The notes: generated by a model not told the origin, from the sequence alone. A stretch of DNA of 40,301 nucleotides from Bacteroidales bacterium (GCA_021648725.1 JAKISF010000030.1:1-40301); one strand, 5' to 3'. Positions 1 to 8,994 are shown, numbered from the stretch's first letter. Numbers and translations are program-made.

Positions 1-1
1 A

Positions 2-52
2 GCCTGTTATAACCTAAGACGGACACCTGCACTGGCTAGAGCTAGGAACTGA
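2..52 (+). other. Open frame running in from the left edge, possibly a transposase C-terminus
   Basis: A frame open from the window edge ends at a TGA at 50-52 and encodes a 16-residue tail containing CYNLRR. A Tyr-Asn-Leu-(Arg/Lys)-Arg run is common near the C-terminus of DDE transposases (IS1182/IS5/IS4-like), so this may be the end of an insertion sequence. The segment looks richer in G+C than the following 200 bases. It is too short to assign; it could equally be the end of another gene or non-coding. Confidence 0.2.
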
Positions 53-115
53 TACCAAAAGAACAAAAAAGAGAGAGATTGCGATACAAATCAGTAAAAA
101 ATAGAAAAATAGTCT

Positions 116-148
116 AAAAAATCACTTGAAAATTGAAAGTGAATTTTT
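116..148. terminator. Candidate bidirectional terminator hairpin
   Basis: TCACTT (122-127) pairs with AAGTGA (137-142) around a 9-base loop. After one mismatch the stem continues as five A:T pairs between the A-run at 116-120 and the T-run at 144-148. The A-tract/T-tract flanks are typical of a rho-independent terminator working both ways. It would separate whatever lies to the left from nadE. Confidence 0.45.
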
Positions 149-223
149 AAAATGCTAGAATATCAAAATCAAGAAGAATCAGCTGGCTTGTTCAGAGGGT
201 TCAGTTATTTGTTAAAGAATTTT

Positions 224-232
224 TGATATAAT
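224..232 (+). promoter_or_regulatory. Extended -10 promoter of nadE
   Basis: TGATATAAT matches the extended -10 consensus TGnTATAAT exactly and lies about 30 bases before the nadE start. Campylobacterota sigma-70 promoters typically show an extended -10 and little -35 conservation. The same nine bases recur upstream of the DUF2018 gene at 5212. Confidence 0.65.
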
Positions 233-263
233 ATTTTTTGTTAAAGTTACTTAAAGGTTAGTG

Positions 264-1070
264 ATGAAGAAATATGAGCAGATAACAACTTATCTGCAGC
301 ATTTTTTAGATAACGAAGTTCGTAAAACAGGGATTAGCTCAGTAGTTTTGGGGCTTAGTGGCGGAATTGACTCTGCTGTTGTGGCTGTACTGGCTCAAAG
401 AGTTTTTAAAGATAATCTTTTATGTGTAAAGATGCCATCACAATACTCTTCGCAGAGTTCAGTTGATGATGCAGATGAACTTTGTAAAGATTTTTCAATA
501 AACGTAATTACTTCCTCAATAAAACCAATATTGAAAATATATGAAGAATTGAATCCAAACATGAATAATCTTAGAAAAGGAAATCTTTCTTCAAGACTTA
601 GAATGACTACTCTTTTTGATATCTCTGCTAGAGAGAGTGCTTTGGTGCTTGGAACTAGTAATAAGAGCGAATTAATGTTAGGTTATGGAACTCTTTATGG
701 AGACCTCTCAAGTGCGATAAACCCGATAGGTGATTTATATAAGAGTGAAGTATATGAGTTGGCGGAGTACTTGGGTGTGTCAAAAAGTATTATTAAAAAG
801 CCACCTTCCGCAGATTTGTGGGATGGTCAGAGTGATGAGGCTGATTTGGGGTATACTTATGCCCAAATTGATAAAGTACTGAAGTTTTATGTAGAAGACA
901 GATTAAGCAAAGAAGATATTATTAAACAGGGATGTGACAGGGACATGCTCGATATGATTATTGGGCGAATATTTGCGAATCAGTTTAAGAGAAAGATGCC
1001 GGTAATTGCAAAATTGACATCTAGAACTATAAATCATGATTTTAATTATCCAAGAGATATAACTTTATAA
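264..1070 (+). CDS. nadE: NAD(+) synthetase, ammonia-dependent (NadE)
   Basis: Makes NAD+ from nicotinate adenine dinucleotide, ATP and ammonia, the last cytoplasmic step of NAD synthesis. The N-type ATP pyrophosphatase loop SGGIDS is at residues 32-37, and the family motif NKSELMLGYGTLYGD is in the centre. There is no glutaminase domain, and the length (268 aa) fits the short ammonia-using form. A GTG at 261 is also possible, but the ATG at 264 lies six bases after AAGG (254-257), the better spacing. An extended -10 box precedes the gene. The next gene starts ten bases after the stop, so nadE probably leads an operon with the aminotransferase, lpxK and argB. The gene is complete and Campylobacterota-like. 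Confidence 0.95.
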   Translation: MKKYEQITTYLQHFLDNEVRKTGISSVVLGLSGGIDSAVVAVLAQRVFKDNLLCVKMPSQYSSQSSVDDADELCKDFSINVITSSIKPILKIYEELNPNMNNLRKGNLSSRLRMTTLFDISARESALVLGTSNKSELMLGYGTLYGDLSSAINPIGDLYKSEVYELAEYLGVSKSIIKKPPSADLWDGQSDEADLGYTYAQIDKVLKFYVEDRLSKEDIIKQGCDRDMLDMIIGRIFANQFKRKMPVIAKLTSRTINHDFNYPRDITL

Positions 1071-1080
1071 AGGGTGAAGT

Positions 1081-2202
1081 ATGAAAGTTCCATTTAGTAG
1101 GTATGAAAGCAGCAGGCAAGCGCATTCAAATGTAAGTGATGTTTTAGATGGCGAAAAGTTAGACCAGGTTGCAGAGTTGGAGAGTGACTTTGTCTCTTAT
1201 ATTGGTGCGAAGTATGCACTAGCAACTTCACACGGCACTTCTGCACTTCATTTAGCAATGTTAGCTCTTGATTTAAAGCGTGGTGATAAGATAGTTTGTT
1301 CTGTCAACACTCATCCAAATGTACCGGAAGTTGTTCGTCATTTTGATGCAGAGCCGGTTTTCATAGATATAGATGCTGATACTTATAATATTAATCTTGA
1401 TAAACTTGAAGCATATTTAGAAGAAAATGTATCTAAAAAATTAAAAGCTGTTATAGTTACTCATATAGCTGGTCAATGTACGGATTTAGATAGACTTTAC
1501 GAGATGGCTAAAACATATGAAGTAAAAATTGTTGAAGATGCAAGTGAAGCTTTAGGTGCTACATATAACGGTAAAAAGATAGGCACAACAGGTGCAGATA
1601 TAACTTGTTTTGATTTTTCAGCCCATCTAAAAAAAGATGTTTGCAATGGTGGCATGCTTGTGTCAGATAATGAAGAGATTATTGAAAGAGCTAAACTTTT
1701 AAGTTCACATGCTATGAAAAAAGATGAGGATTCATTGGAATACATTTATGATATTGTAGATATCGGGTTTGATTACTCTATGAGTCAGCTAGATGCTGCA
1801 TATATTAGAGCACAAATACAAGAGCAAGATAAAAATCTACAAAGAGTTAAAGAGATTGCCGGCATGTACAGCGAAGCTCTAAAAACGGTTGATCATATAA
1901 CTATACCAAAAGCAATTAGTAGTGAACATCCATTTTCTCTTTATATAATTAAAGTAGATAAAAATAGAGACTCTTTTGCTCTTGAACTGAAAAAAGAGGG
2001 TGTTGAGGTCGGACTTCACTATATCCCACTACACTTTTTATCGTATTATAAGACAAAATATTCACTAAAAATAAATAATTTTCCTACCGCATTAACAATT
2101 TATCAGCAGGTTATGTCTCTACCAATTTATGCTAGTATGAGCGATCAAGAAGTTAAATTTGTTATAGATAAAATTAAAAGTGTTTCTTCAACAAGAGTTT
2201 AA
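1081..2202 (+). CDS. DegT/DnrJ/EryC1/StrS family PLP aminotransferase
   Basis: A fold-type I PLP enzyme of the sugar aminotransferase family, which usually transfers an amino group to a nucleotide-linked keto-sugar for surface polysaccharide or glycoprotein. Visible are the cofactor-binding HGTSALH (51-57), the PLP-ring aspartate in VEDASEALGA (D153), and the Schiff-base lysine region SAHLKKDVCNGGM (K184 or K185). The length, 373 aa, is normal. It starts ten bases after nadE with AAGGG just upstream, and lpxK follows 11 bases after its stop. The neighbouring lpxK agrees with a cell-envelope role. The sugar substrate cannot be read from the sequence, and it does not look like a typical PseC. 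Confidence 0.88.
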   Translation: MKVPFSRYESSRQAHSNVSDVLDGEKLDQVAELESDFVSYIGAKYALATSHGTSALHLAMLALDLKRGDKIVCSVNTHPNVPEVVRHFDAEPVFIDIDADTYNINLDKLEAYLEENVSKKLKAVIVTHIAGQCTDLDRLYEMAKTYEVKIVEDASEALGATYNGKKIGTTGADITCFDFSAHLKKDVCNGGMLVSDNEEIIERAKLLSSHAMKKDEDSLEYIYDIVDIGFDYSMSQLDAAYIRAQIQEQDKNLQRVKEIAGMYSEALKTVDHITIPKAISSEHPFSLYIIKVDKNRDSFALELKKEGVEVGLHYIPLHFLSYYKTKYSLKINNFPTALTIYQQVMSLPIYASMSDQEVKFVIDKIKSVSSTRV

Positions 2203-2213
2203 AAGCAAAGTTA

Positions 2214-3137
2214 TTGAAAAAAAATCTAGTTTTTTGGGTTGAAGGGTATTTCTACAGCCCAAGTTTTGTTCAAAAACTGCTCTCTATTTTACTTCTCCCT
2301 CTTAGTTGGATTTACTGTTTACTTATGTATCTTAGATTTAAGAGCAAAACTGCCCAAAACTTTGATGTAGATATTGTAAGTGTTGGAAATCTAAGTGTAG
2401 GCGGAAGTGGAAAAACACCGCTTGTTACAGCGCTGGCATCAAAATATGATGATGTTGCAATTGTTCTTCGTGGATATGGACGAGAGAGTAGTGGTTTGCA
2501 TGTCGTGAGTAATGAAGGCGAGATTTTAAAAGATGTAAACATTAGTGGTGATGAAGCTATGATCTATGCTCAGAAGCTTCCAAAGGCAATTGTTATTGTA
2601 AGTGAAGATAGAAAAGATGGAATTTTAAAAGCTAAAGAGCTTGGTGCAAAAATTATTTTTTTAGACGATGCCTACTCAAAGCACGATATAAAAAAACTTG
2701 ACTTGCTTATAGAAGTAAATTCAAGTAATACTTCCTGCTTGCCAGCCGGACCGTTTAGAGAGAGATTATGGGCTTCAAAAGAGGCTGTTACAGTAAAAGA
2801 TGGAAAAGATTTCAAAAGAGTGGTTGAACTTAAAAATAAAAGTGATAAAATGTCACTTGTAACTGCCATTGCAAGACCAAATCGTTTGAATAGTTTTATA
2901 CCACATGTGGTTAGTAAAAACTACTTTGAAGATCATCACTCATTTACAAAAAATGAGATAGAGGAGATACTTCAAAGAGATGGCTCAGATTCAGTTTTAG
3001 TAACTTATAAAGATTTTGTAAAACTAGAGTCTTTCGAACTTCCCCTTTCACTGTTAGATTTACATGTGGAAGTTGATGAAAATATATTTAAAACAATAGA
3101 TAATTATAGGAGGAATAACAGTGCAAAAAAAGATTGA
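2214..3137 (+). CDS. lpxK: Tetraacyldisaccharide 4'-kinase (LpxK)
   Basis: Phosphorylates the 4' position of the lipid A disaccharide precursor at the inner membrane (Raetz pathway). A hydrophobic N-terminal helix (about 20-41) anchors it. It is followed by the P-loop GNLSVGGSGKTP (58-69) and the DDAYSKHD motif that stands where other LpxK proteins have DDGFQH. The length of 307 aa is typical of the family. The start is a TTG at 2214 with only a weak purine-rich site ahead; no ATG fits better because the hydrophobic segment begins almost at once. The 3' end overlaps argB by 17 bases, and the argB ribosome site lies inside this gene, which suggests coupling. Confidence 0.92.
   Translation: MKKNLVFWVEGYFYSPSFVQKLLSILLLPLSWIYCLLMYLRFKSKTAQNFDVDIVSVGNLSVGGSGKTPLVTALASKYDDVAIVLRGYGRESSGLHVVSNEGEILKDVNISGDEAMIYAQKLPKAIVIVSEDRKDGILKAKELGAKIIFLDDAYSKHDIKKLDLLIEVNSSNTSCLPAGPFRERLWASKEAVTVKDGKDFKRVVELKNKSDKMSLVTAIARPNRLNSFIPHVVSKNYFEDHHSFTKNEIEEILQRDGSDSVLVTYKDFVKLESFELPLSLLDLHVEVDENIFKTIDNYRRNNSAKKD
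3108..3113 (+). promoter_or_regulatory. Shine-Dalgarno site that sets the argB GTG start
   Basis: A perfect AGGAGG ends seven bases before the GTG at 3121. It lies inside the 3' end of lpxK and is the reason for accepting a GTG start that overlaps lpxK by 17 bases. Confidence 0.8.
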
Positions 3138-3972
3138 AACAGTACAAACGCTACTTGAAGCTTTACCGTTTATAAAAGAGTTTAATAAAGAGATAGTAGT
3201 TATAAAATACGGTGGCTCAGCCCAAGAATCACCTCAGTTAAAAGAGAAGTTTGCTCAAGACATACTGCTTATGTACCTAGTTGGGATTAAACCTGTTATT
3301 ATCCATGGCGGCGGCAAGAAAATCAGTGACATGTTGGATGCTCTTAATATCGAAACAAAGTTTATTGACGGTCAGCGTGTAACTTCAAAAGATATTATGA
3401 GAATTGTAGAAATGGTACTAAGCGGAGAGATAAACAAAGAGATAGTTTCACTTCTTAACTCTCACGGTGTAAAAGCAATAGGTATCAGTGGCAAAGATGC
3501 ACATTTTATTACTGCAAAGCCAAAAGATTTTTCTAAGTGGGGACTGACAGGAAATATTACAAATGTTAAAGCTGAAGTCATTTCAAACCTTATAGCAGAG
3601 AAGTTTATTCCGGTAATCGCACCTATTGCTGCCGGTGAAGAGATGGGTCATCCTGGATACAATATAAATGCTGACCTTTGTGCCTCTTATGTTGCAAAAG
3701 CAATAGGCGCAAATAAGATTATATTTTTAACGGACACACCAGGTGTATTAAACAATGATAAAGAGCTTTTAGGCACTCTTACAAAAGCAGAAGTTGAAGT
3801 TCTAAAGGCTGATGGGACAATCCATGGAGGAATGGTGCCGAAAGTTGATGCTTGTCTAGAAGCCATAGAAGGCGGAGTACAAAAAGCGCACATAATCGAT
3901 GGCAGATTAGAACACTCTATGCTGCTAGAACTTTTTACATCCGCTGGTATTGGTACGCAGATAGTAAAGTAA
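3121..3972 (+). CDS. argB: Acetylglutamate kinase (ArgB)
   Basis: Phosphorylates N-acetylglutamate, the second step of arginine synthesis, in the cytoplasm. Amino-acid-kinase signatures are present: VIKYGGSAQ (residues 27-35), HGGGKKIS (62-69), DGQRVTS and GISGKDA, and the usual end GIGTQIVK. The 283-aa length is normal. The GTG start is fixed by AGGAGG seven bases upstream. It overlaps lpxK by 17 bases and is probably the last gene of the nadE operon. The gene on the other strand begins its stop codon only three bases after this one ends, a very tight convergent arrangement. Confidence 0.95.
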   Translation: MQKKIETVQTLLEALPFIKEFNKEIVVIKYGGSAQESPQLKEKFAQDILLMYLVGIKPVIIHGGGKKISDMLDALNIETKFIDGQRVTSKDIMRIVEMVLSGEINKEIVSLLNSHGVKAIGISGKDAHFITAKPKDFSKWGLTGNITNVKAEVISNLIAEKFIPVIAPIAAGEEMGHPGYNINADLCASYVAKAIGANKIIFLTDTPGVLNNDKELLGTLTKAEVEVLKADGTIHGGMVPKVDACLEAIEGGVQKAHIIDGRLEHSMLLELFTSAGIGTQIVK

Positions 3973-3975
3973 TAG

Positions 3976-5151
3976 CTAAACGGAGCTTTGCTCTGTTGGT
4001 GTTTTAAAGCACGCTTTCCTGGCCATTTTGTAAAAAAGTTTTTGGGTTGATAACTCTTTTGGTATTTGAGTTTTATTTATAATATTTTCACCTAAAATTT
4101 TTGCCAGATAAGGGCCAAATACAAAACCTCTTGAACCAAGTGCATTTACGACATACAGATTCGGGTAGTACTCCAGTGAGTCTTCTGGAATTTTGGTTCC
4201 ATTCTTTATGGAGGGGTGTTTTTTGATAGAATTTTCATAATCTATGATTTTGCCAATAACAGGGAAGTAACTCTTGCTTGTTGCTCTTGCGCCTTTATAT
4301 ATTTTTACAACTTCTACGTCTTCTAACCTAATTAGTTCATCCGCCTGTTTTAAAAGAGTTTTGATCTGTTCTCCATCTGTATTTATATAAAATGCACATT
4401 TATCACATGTAGTCTCACATGTCATATCTTGTGTGTCATGCCTCTGCCCAGTAGCACCTATTGATACAGTGTCATTATGTTTATTAGCTGAGACAGAGAT
4501 GGATTTATGAATATTAAAAGGGATATTGGTTGTTGTTTTAACATCAATTCTAAGTCCAAATATTGGAGATATATTCATATATGGCAGTTCAACTAAAGAG
4601 TTGCTTACTCCTTGAGCTAAAATAATATTTTTTGCTTTCAATTTTCCTGCTTCATATAGGCCGTTTTTAAAGGTTAACCCCTTTATATCTTCAACAAAAA
4701 AATCACAGCCCTCAAGCAGCTTATCACAAATCATTTTAGGCTCTAAAACAGCTGCATTTTCATAAAAATATCCATCAACATCTCTAAAGTTTTTTGAAAT
4801 ATTATGAAGTTTTTTGGTGTCAAAATACTCATTCTTTATATGATTGTTTTGTAGTTTTTCATTATTGAAATTATCATTTGGAACCCGCAGTACACCAAAT
4901 TTATCCATCGCATCAGGAATTAATTTTTGATAAAAATTTATTGAGAAATTTAGAGCAACATTTACAAAAGTGTTGTAAATATTTTTTTTACCGGGAAGAG
5001 GGGAGAGAAATGCTCCTGCTGCCCCACTTGCCCCGCCAGCAATCCCTTCTCTGTCAACGACTGCCACTGTTTTGCCATGTTGCTTTAAAAAGTAAGCACT
5101 GTTGCATCCGGCACTCCCCGCTCCAATAATTAAATAGTCATATATTTTCAT
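3976..5151 (-). CDS. FAD-dependent oxidoreductase resembling the C-terminal half of MnmC
   Basis: A D-amino-acid-oxidase-fold flavoenzyme of 391 aa. The dinucleotide loop GAGSAG is at residues 10-15, followed by GGASGAAGAFLSPLPGK (39-55), which matches the GASGnpAG block of MnmC. Near the end are GARATSKSYFPVIG (287-300) and LGSRGFVFGP (338-347), the FAD-binding blocks of that family. MnmC's oxidoreductase domain removes the carboxymethyl group from cmnm5(s2)U34 in tRNA; here it stands alone with no methyltransferase domain. Three cysteines in C-x3-C-x2-C spacing (245, 249, 252) might bind metal. The gene converges on argB and diverges from the DUF2018 gene. Substrate assignment is by family resemblance only. 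Confidence 0.75.
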   Translation of the reverse strand: MKIYDYLIIGAGSAGCNSAYFLKQHGKTVAVVDREGIAGGASGAAGAFLSPLPGKKNIYNTFVNVALNFSINFYQKLIPDAMDKFGVLRVPNDNFNNEKLQNNHIKNEYFDTKKLHNISKNFRDVDGYFYENAAVLEPKMICDKLLEGCDFFVEDIKGLTFKNGLYEAGKLKAKNIILAQGVSNSLVELPYMNISPIFGLRIDVKTTTNIPFNIHKSISVSANKHNDTVSIGATGQRHDTQDMTCETTCDKCAFYINTDGEQIKTLLKQADELIRLEDVEVVKIYKGARATSKSYFPVIGKIIDYENSIKKHPSIKNGTKIPEDSLEYYPNLYVVNALGSRGFVFGPYLAKILGENIINKTQIPKELSTQKLFYKMARKACFKTPTEQSSV

Positions 5152-5195
5152 TGTTGTATTATAGAAAAATAAGACTTAATGTCAGGTGTTAAGCC

Positions 5196-5220
5196 ATCAT
5201 TATTATAGTAATGATATAAT
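5196..5220 (+). promoter_or_regulatory. Extended -10 promoter of the DUF2018 operon, overlapped by an inverted repeat
   Basis: TGATATAAT at 5212-5220 is an exact extended -10 box, 31 bases before the next start codon. The arms ATCATTA (5196-5202) and TAATGAT (5209-5215) form a 7-bp inverted repeat with six bases between them that runs into the -10 box. It could be an operator, but in DNA this AT-rich it could also be chance. Confidence 0.5.
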
Positions 5221-5251
5221 CGCAAAATATTTAATAAAAAGGAATTGATAA

Positions 5252-5539
5252 ATGAAATACAGTGCTTTATTTGAAGATGAAGATGATGTTTTCTTAGGTT
5301 CTCCAGAGAGTAAACTTATGGACATTGTATTTACTGCTAACAATGATGTTGTAAGATTTGATTTAGCTAATTTTATAAGAAAAACAGCAGCCTTGGAAAT
5401 GCTTCTTAATGAACACTTAGGAGATGATTTTCATGAAAAAGTCAAAATGCTAATGCTTGAAGAGCGTGATGGCGTTGAAACTAAGATGAAAAGTTTATGT
5501 ATTGAACTAATGGGTGAAATCGTTTCAAAAAGCGAATAG
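5252..5539 (+). CDS. DUF2018 family protein (HP0242-like)
   Basis: A small acidic helical protein of 95 aa. It matches the Campylobacterota-restricted DUF2018 family, whose Helicobacter pylori member HP0242 folds as an intertwined helical homodimer of unknown function. No catalytic motif, signal peptide or membrane segment is visible. The start is set by AAAAGGA (5237-5243), eight bases before the ATG, and a clear -10 box is upstream. A secreted-protein gene follows six bases later, probably in the same transcript. It is useful mainly as a lineage marker for this part of the window. Confidence 0.82.
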   Translation: MKYSALFEDEDDVFLGSPESKLMDIVFTANNDVVRFDLANFIRKTAALEMLLNEHLGDDFHEKVKMLMLEERDGVETKMKSLCIELMGEIVSKSE

Positions 5540-5545
5540 ATAAAA

Positions 5546-5959
5546 TTGAGAAATTTTTTACAGGTTTTTACTCTTTTACTCTTTAGTTTTAGTTCCATTT
5601 TTGCCAATGATTTTAGAGAAATCAATAAAATAACACTAAAAAAAGATGAGCAAAAGAAAATTCTTGTAAAATACAACGACAAAGAAAAACTTTTTAAATT
5701 TAGCTGGACACTGTACAAGAATGGTGGACTCGTAGTATTTAGGTCTTACGATAAAATTGTTGCTCAAAATGTACTATATTTAAGACATAAAAATCAAAGT
5801 TTTAGGCTTGAATTGAAGCCTAGAGGAGCTGATTTTTATAATGTGCCATATATATTAGTTAAATTTAAAGAATTTAATGACAAGAGAGGCGAAGCAGAGT
5901 TTGAACTTTTGTTGTCTGATAAAAATTTCCAAATAATGTTAAAAGATTTAAAAAAATGA
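5546..5959 (+). CDS. Exported protein of unknown function
   Basis: I do not recognise this 137-aa protein. It begins with a signal peptide: a basic start, a hydrophobic stretch LQVFTLLLFSFSSIFA, and likely cleavage after Ala20. The remainder is lysine-rich with alternating hydrophobic residues suggesting a small beta-rich periplasmic domain, and it has no cysteines. The start is a TTG at 5546, chosen because the signal peptide begins directly there. It sits between the DUF2018 gene (six bases before) and the polyprenyl synthase gene (13 bases after), so it is probably co-transcribed with them. Confidence 0.7.
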   Translation: MRNFLQVFTLLLFSFSSIFANDFREINKITLKKDEQKKILVKYNDKEKLFKFSWTLYKNGGLVVFRSYDKIVAQNVLYLRHKNQSFRLELKPRGADFYNVPYILVKFKEFNDKRGEAEFELLLSDKNFQIMLKDLKK

Positions 5960-5972
5960 TTAAAGAGAGATA

Positions 5973-6860
5973 ATGCAGAGAGTTGAGAAAGAGATAGCAA
6001 GACTTATTGATGAGTGTGATTATGATGAAGTAACTCGCCTTTTTGGAATGCTCTCTGGAGGAAAAAGACTTCGCGCCAAATTAATTTTAAAGATAGCAAG
6101 TGAGCATGAAGAAGCTCCTCTTCTTGCGGCTATTGTAGAGCTTATTCATGGGGCAAGTCTCTTACATGATGATGTAATCGATGAAGCAAGTCTTAGACGC
6201 GGTATTCCCTCTGTAAATGCAACAGATGGTAGTAAAACAGCTGTAATGCTTGGAGATATTCTCTACTCAAAAGCCTTTACTGAACTGGTTTCTTTTGATA
6301 AGAAAATCGCTAAAATAATCGCTTCTTCTGTTACTGCACTCTCTAAGGGTGAAATGATAGATGTAAAGATGGCTGATGAGTTTAACTCGGACGAAGAAAA
6401 ATACCTTGACATGTTATATCTCAAAACTGCTACCTTAATAGAAGCCGCTGCTGAAGCTAGTGCTATTTTGACCGGTAAAGACTCTGTCTCACATGCTCTT
6501 TACGGAAAAAATCTTGGTCTATCTTTTCAAATTATTGATGATATTTTAGATATTACTGCTGATGCAGCGACACTTGGTAAACCTGCTATGAATGATTTTG
6601 TAGAGGGTAAGTGTACACTGCCATATATTTATCTCTATAAAGTTTTGAATGAAGAGGATAAAAAAAGGTTGGTTTCTCTGCATGGGAAATTGTTGGGCGA
6701 GCAAGAGAGTGCTTGGATCAAGCAGAAGATGCAAGAGCACAAAACTATTGAAAAGTCTTTTGAGTTAGCGCAGAAACTTTCAAATGAGGCAATGAATGCC
6801 ATGAAAGATGATGTTGAGCTCATAGGTATTTTACATACAATGATAAAAAGAAGTTACTAA
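5973..6860 (+). CDS. Polyprenyl diphosphate synthase
   Basis: A trans-isoprenyl diphosphate synthase that condenses isopentenyl diphosphate onto allylic diphosphates. The first aspartate-rich motif DDVID is at 66-70 (in LLHDDVIDEASLRRG) and the second DDILD at 189-193 (in QIIDDILD). The GGKRLR substrate-binding block is at 29-34. The 295-aa length and the residues before the first motif suggest a long-chain (octaprenyl-type) enzyme supplying the quinone side chain rather than farnesyl synthase, but chain length cannot be fixed by eye. Its stop codon overlaps the hemA start by one base (TAATG), so the two are translationally coupled. Confidence 0.88.
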   Translation: MQRVEKEIARLIDECDYDEVTRLFGMLSGGKRLRAKLILKIASEHEEAPLLAAIVELIHGASLLHDDVIDEASLRRGIPSVNATDGSKTAVMLGDILYSKAFTELVSFDKKIAKIIASSVTALSKGEMIDVKMADEFNSDEEKYLDMLYLKTATLIEAAAEASAILTGKDSVSHALYGKNLGLSFQIIDDILDITADAATLGKPAMNDFVEGKCTLPYIYLYKVLNEEDKKRLVSLHGKLLGEQESAWIKQKMQEHKTIEKSFELAQKLSNEAMNAMKDDVELIGILHTMIKRSY

Positions 6861-8152
6861 TGCACTATTTACTTATAAGTTTTACACATAAAAATTCAAC
6901 TATGGAAGTTAGAGAGAAATTGTCCTATCCGGATGATAGTCATAAAATGAAATTACTGACGCAGCTAAATAGCCATGAAGCTATTAATGAAAGCATGCTT
7001 TTGTCAACTTGTAATAGAATGGAAGTATTTTGTAGTTCCAATGATGTTACCAGTGCTACGGAATATATATTTGAGTTATTAACACAAAACTCGAATATTG
7101 ACATGTGCAAACTTAAAGAAAGACCAGATGTGTTTGATGACAGTAGTGCCGTGCATCATCTTTTTAGTGTTGCATCTTCCATTGACTCTATGGTAGTTGG
7201 TGAGACTCAAATTGCCGGTCAGTTAAAAGATGCTTATAGGTTTGCATATGATAATAGTTTTTGTGGTCAAAAGATTGCGAGAGCTGTTCATCATGCTTTT
7301 AAGTGTGCAGCAAAAGTTAGAAATGCTACAGATATATCTTCTAAACCAGTCTCTATTGCCAGTGTAGCAGTTTCAAAACTAAAATCAGTCCTCAATAATG
7401 TTGAGGGTAAAAGAGCCCTAGTTATTGGTGTTGGAGAAATGTCAGAGATTACAGCTAAGCATCTTGTATCAAATGGTGCTGATGTTTATATTATAAACAG
7501 AACAAAATGTAGAGCCTCTGAACTAGCCAAGGAGTGTGGAGCAAAAGTCTTAGATATGGACCAGCTTGCAACTGCTGTAAATGAGTTTGAGATTCTTTTT
7601 ACTGCAACTTCTGCCCCAAAACCAATCATTACAAATGAAATTGTCAAACCTTGTGATTTTGACAGATACTGGTTTGATATGGCACTTCCAAGGGATATAG
7701 ATTCTCATGGGGATGAGCGCATAAATCTTTTCGTTATAGATGATTTAAAAACTATTGTAGATGAAAATATAGGTTTACGTGAAGATGGAGCAAGAAAAGC
7801 TCATGGTATTATTGGTAGAAGTACTGTAGAATTTTTTGAGTGGCTGGATACTTTAAATGTTGAACCGGTAATAAAAGAGATATATGAAAAAGCTTTTAAA
7901 GCGGCAAAAGAAGAGAGTGACAGAGTCATGAAAAATGGCTATATTCCAAAAGAGTATGAGGCACAGGTTCATAAGATGAGTGAACAAGTTATGAAAAGAT
8001 TTTTACATGAAATGACTTCTAAGATGAGAGGTGTTTCAGAAGATGCAAAATCAGATACAGTAACAGGTGCCTTACAGTTTTTAATAAAAGATAATGATGA
8101 AATGCCAGAGAAGTATAGACGTGAACACGCTTCTGATAGTAAACGAGGATAA
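6860..8152 (+). CDS. hemA: Glutamyl-tRNA reductase (HemA)
   Basis: Reduces glutamyl-tRNA(Glu) to glutamate-1-semialdehyde, the first committed step of the C5 haem pathway. The catalytic cysteine is in [11 protein letters not shown] (C51), the substrate region is [16 protein letters not shown], and an NADPH-binding loop is in [15 protein letters not shown]. The C-terminal helical dimerisation domain is present, and the 430-aa length is normal. It overlaps the polyprenyl synthase gene by one base, and proS starts two bases after its stop. The hemA-proS order is what I expect in Sulfurimonas-type genomes, where hemC would follow but is missing here because of the junction. Confidence 0.96.
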   Translation: MHYLLISFTHKNSTMEVREKLSYPDDSHKMKLLTQLNSHEAINESMLLSTCNRMEVFCSSNDVTSATEYIFELLTQNSNIDMCKLKERPDVFDDSSAVHHLFSVASSIDSMVVGETQIAGQLKDAYRFAYDNSFCGQKIARAVHHAFKCAAKVRNATDISSKPVSIASVAVSKLKSVLNNVEGKRALVIGVGEMSEITAKHLVSNGADVYIINRTKCRASELAKECGAKVLDMDQLATAVNEFEILFTATSAPKPIITNEIVKPCDFDRYWFDMALPRDIDSHGDERINLFVIDDLKTIVDENIGLREDGARKAHGIIGRSTVEFFEWLDTLNVEPVIKEIYEKAFKAAKEESDRVMKNGYIPKEYEAQVHKMSEQVMKRFLHEMTSKMRGVSEDAKSDTVTGALQFLIKDNDEMPEKYRREHASDSKRG

Positions 8153-8154
8153 AA

Positions 8155-8994
8155 ATGAGAAGAAGTAGAGCGTTTATTCCAACAACAAAAGAAGCACCGT
8201 CAGATGCAACTCTGCCTAGTCATCAATTTCTAGTAAGAGGCGGTTTTATAAACAGCCAAGGTGCTGGGCTTTATAACTTTATGCCACTTGGAAAAATTGT
8301 ATTAGAAAAGATTAGATTTATCGTAAAAGAAGAGTTGGACAGGGCAGGTTGTAATGAAGTACAGCTTAGCTTTGTGACTCCTATTAGTTTATGGGAAAGA
8401 AGCGGTCGTTCTGAGACAATGGGAAAAGAGATGCTTCGTATTAAAGATAGACATGAAAATGATTTTGTACTGAGTCCTACAAATGAAGAGGCTATGGTAG
8501 AACTAGTAAAAAACAGAATAACTTCTTACAAAGATTTACCTCTAAATTTATATCAGATTAATACAAAATTTCGTGATGAAGCAAGACCTAGGTATGGACT
8601 TTTACGAGGTCGTGAGTTTTTGATGAAAGATGGATACTCTTTTCACTCTTCTAAGGAAGACATGGTCAGAGAGTTTGACTTGATGCAAGTGACGTATAAA
8701 AAGATATTCACTAGACTTGGGCTTGATTTTAGAGTGGTTGAAGCTGATAGTGGAGCTATTGGTGGAGATGGAAGTAAAGAGTTCCATGTTTTGGCAAATA
8801 GTGGTGAAGATACTCTTGTTGTGTGTGAAGCATGTGATTACGGTGCAAATATTGAAACTATCTTTGACAATGAAGAAGTTGATGCCTTAAATGAAAAATC
8901 TTACGAAGAGCTAAAAGAACAAAAAATTGATAAGCAGTGTTCTTGTGGAGCTGACCTTCACTTTAAAAAAGGGATTGAAGTTTTTTCTTGTTAA
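8155..8994 (+). CDS. proS: Prolyl-tRNA synthetase (ProS), N-terminal half only, cut at the junction
   Basis: Charges tRNA(Pro) with proline. The class II N-terminal features are intact: the start [18 protein letters not shown], the ATP-site block [21 protein letters not shown], and the beginning of the insertion domain with paired cysteines. The family is normally about 570 aa, but this frame ends after 279. The last family-like residues are KKGIEV (to 8982), which normally continue GHIFQLG; the final F-S-C and stop come from the DNA beyond the junction. The rest of the catalytic domain and the anticodon-binding domain are absent from the window. The break coincides with a change of organism, so it is best explained by misassembly rather than mutation. 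Confidence 0.92.
   Translation: MRRSRAFIPTTKEAPSDATLPSHQFLVRGGFINSQGAGLYNFMPLGKIVLEKIRFIVKEELDRAGCNEVQLSFVTPISLWERSGRSETMGKEMLRIKDRHENDFVLSPTNEEAMVELVKNRITSYKDLPLNLYQINTKFRDEARPRYGLLRGREFLMKDGYSFHSSKEDMVREFDLMQVTYKKIFTRLGLDFRVVEADSGAIGGDGSKEFHVLANSGEDTLVVCEACDYGANIETIFDNEEVDALNEKSYEELKEQKIDKQCSCGADLHFKKGIEVFSC
8962..8982. other. Junction between Campylobacterota and Bacteroidota sequence, with about 20 bp shared
   Basis: Read on the plus strand these bases complete the ProS block FKKGIEV. Read on the minus strand they complete the GT9 block NFNPFFK. Beyond 8982 ProS makes no sense, and below 8962 the glycosyltransferase makes no sense. A shared stretch of about 20 bases joining two broken genes in opposite orientation is what a short-overlap assembly error produces. 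Promoter and ribosome-site styles and gene families also switch here. Confidence 0.85.

Noticed and set aside
3979-3997. GGAGC-TTT-GCTC hairpin just after argB as a terminator
   Set aside because: Short, lies in the coding end of the opposing gene, and has no T-run; not strong enough to list.
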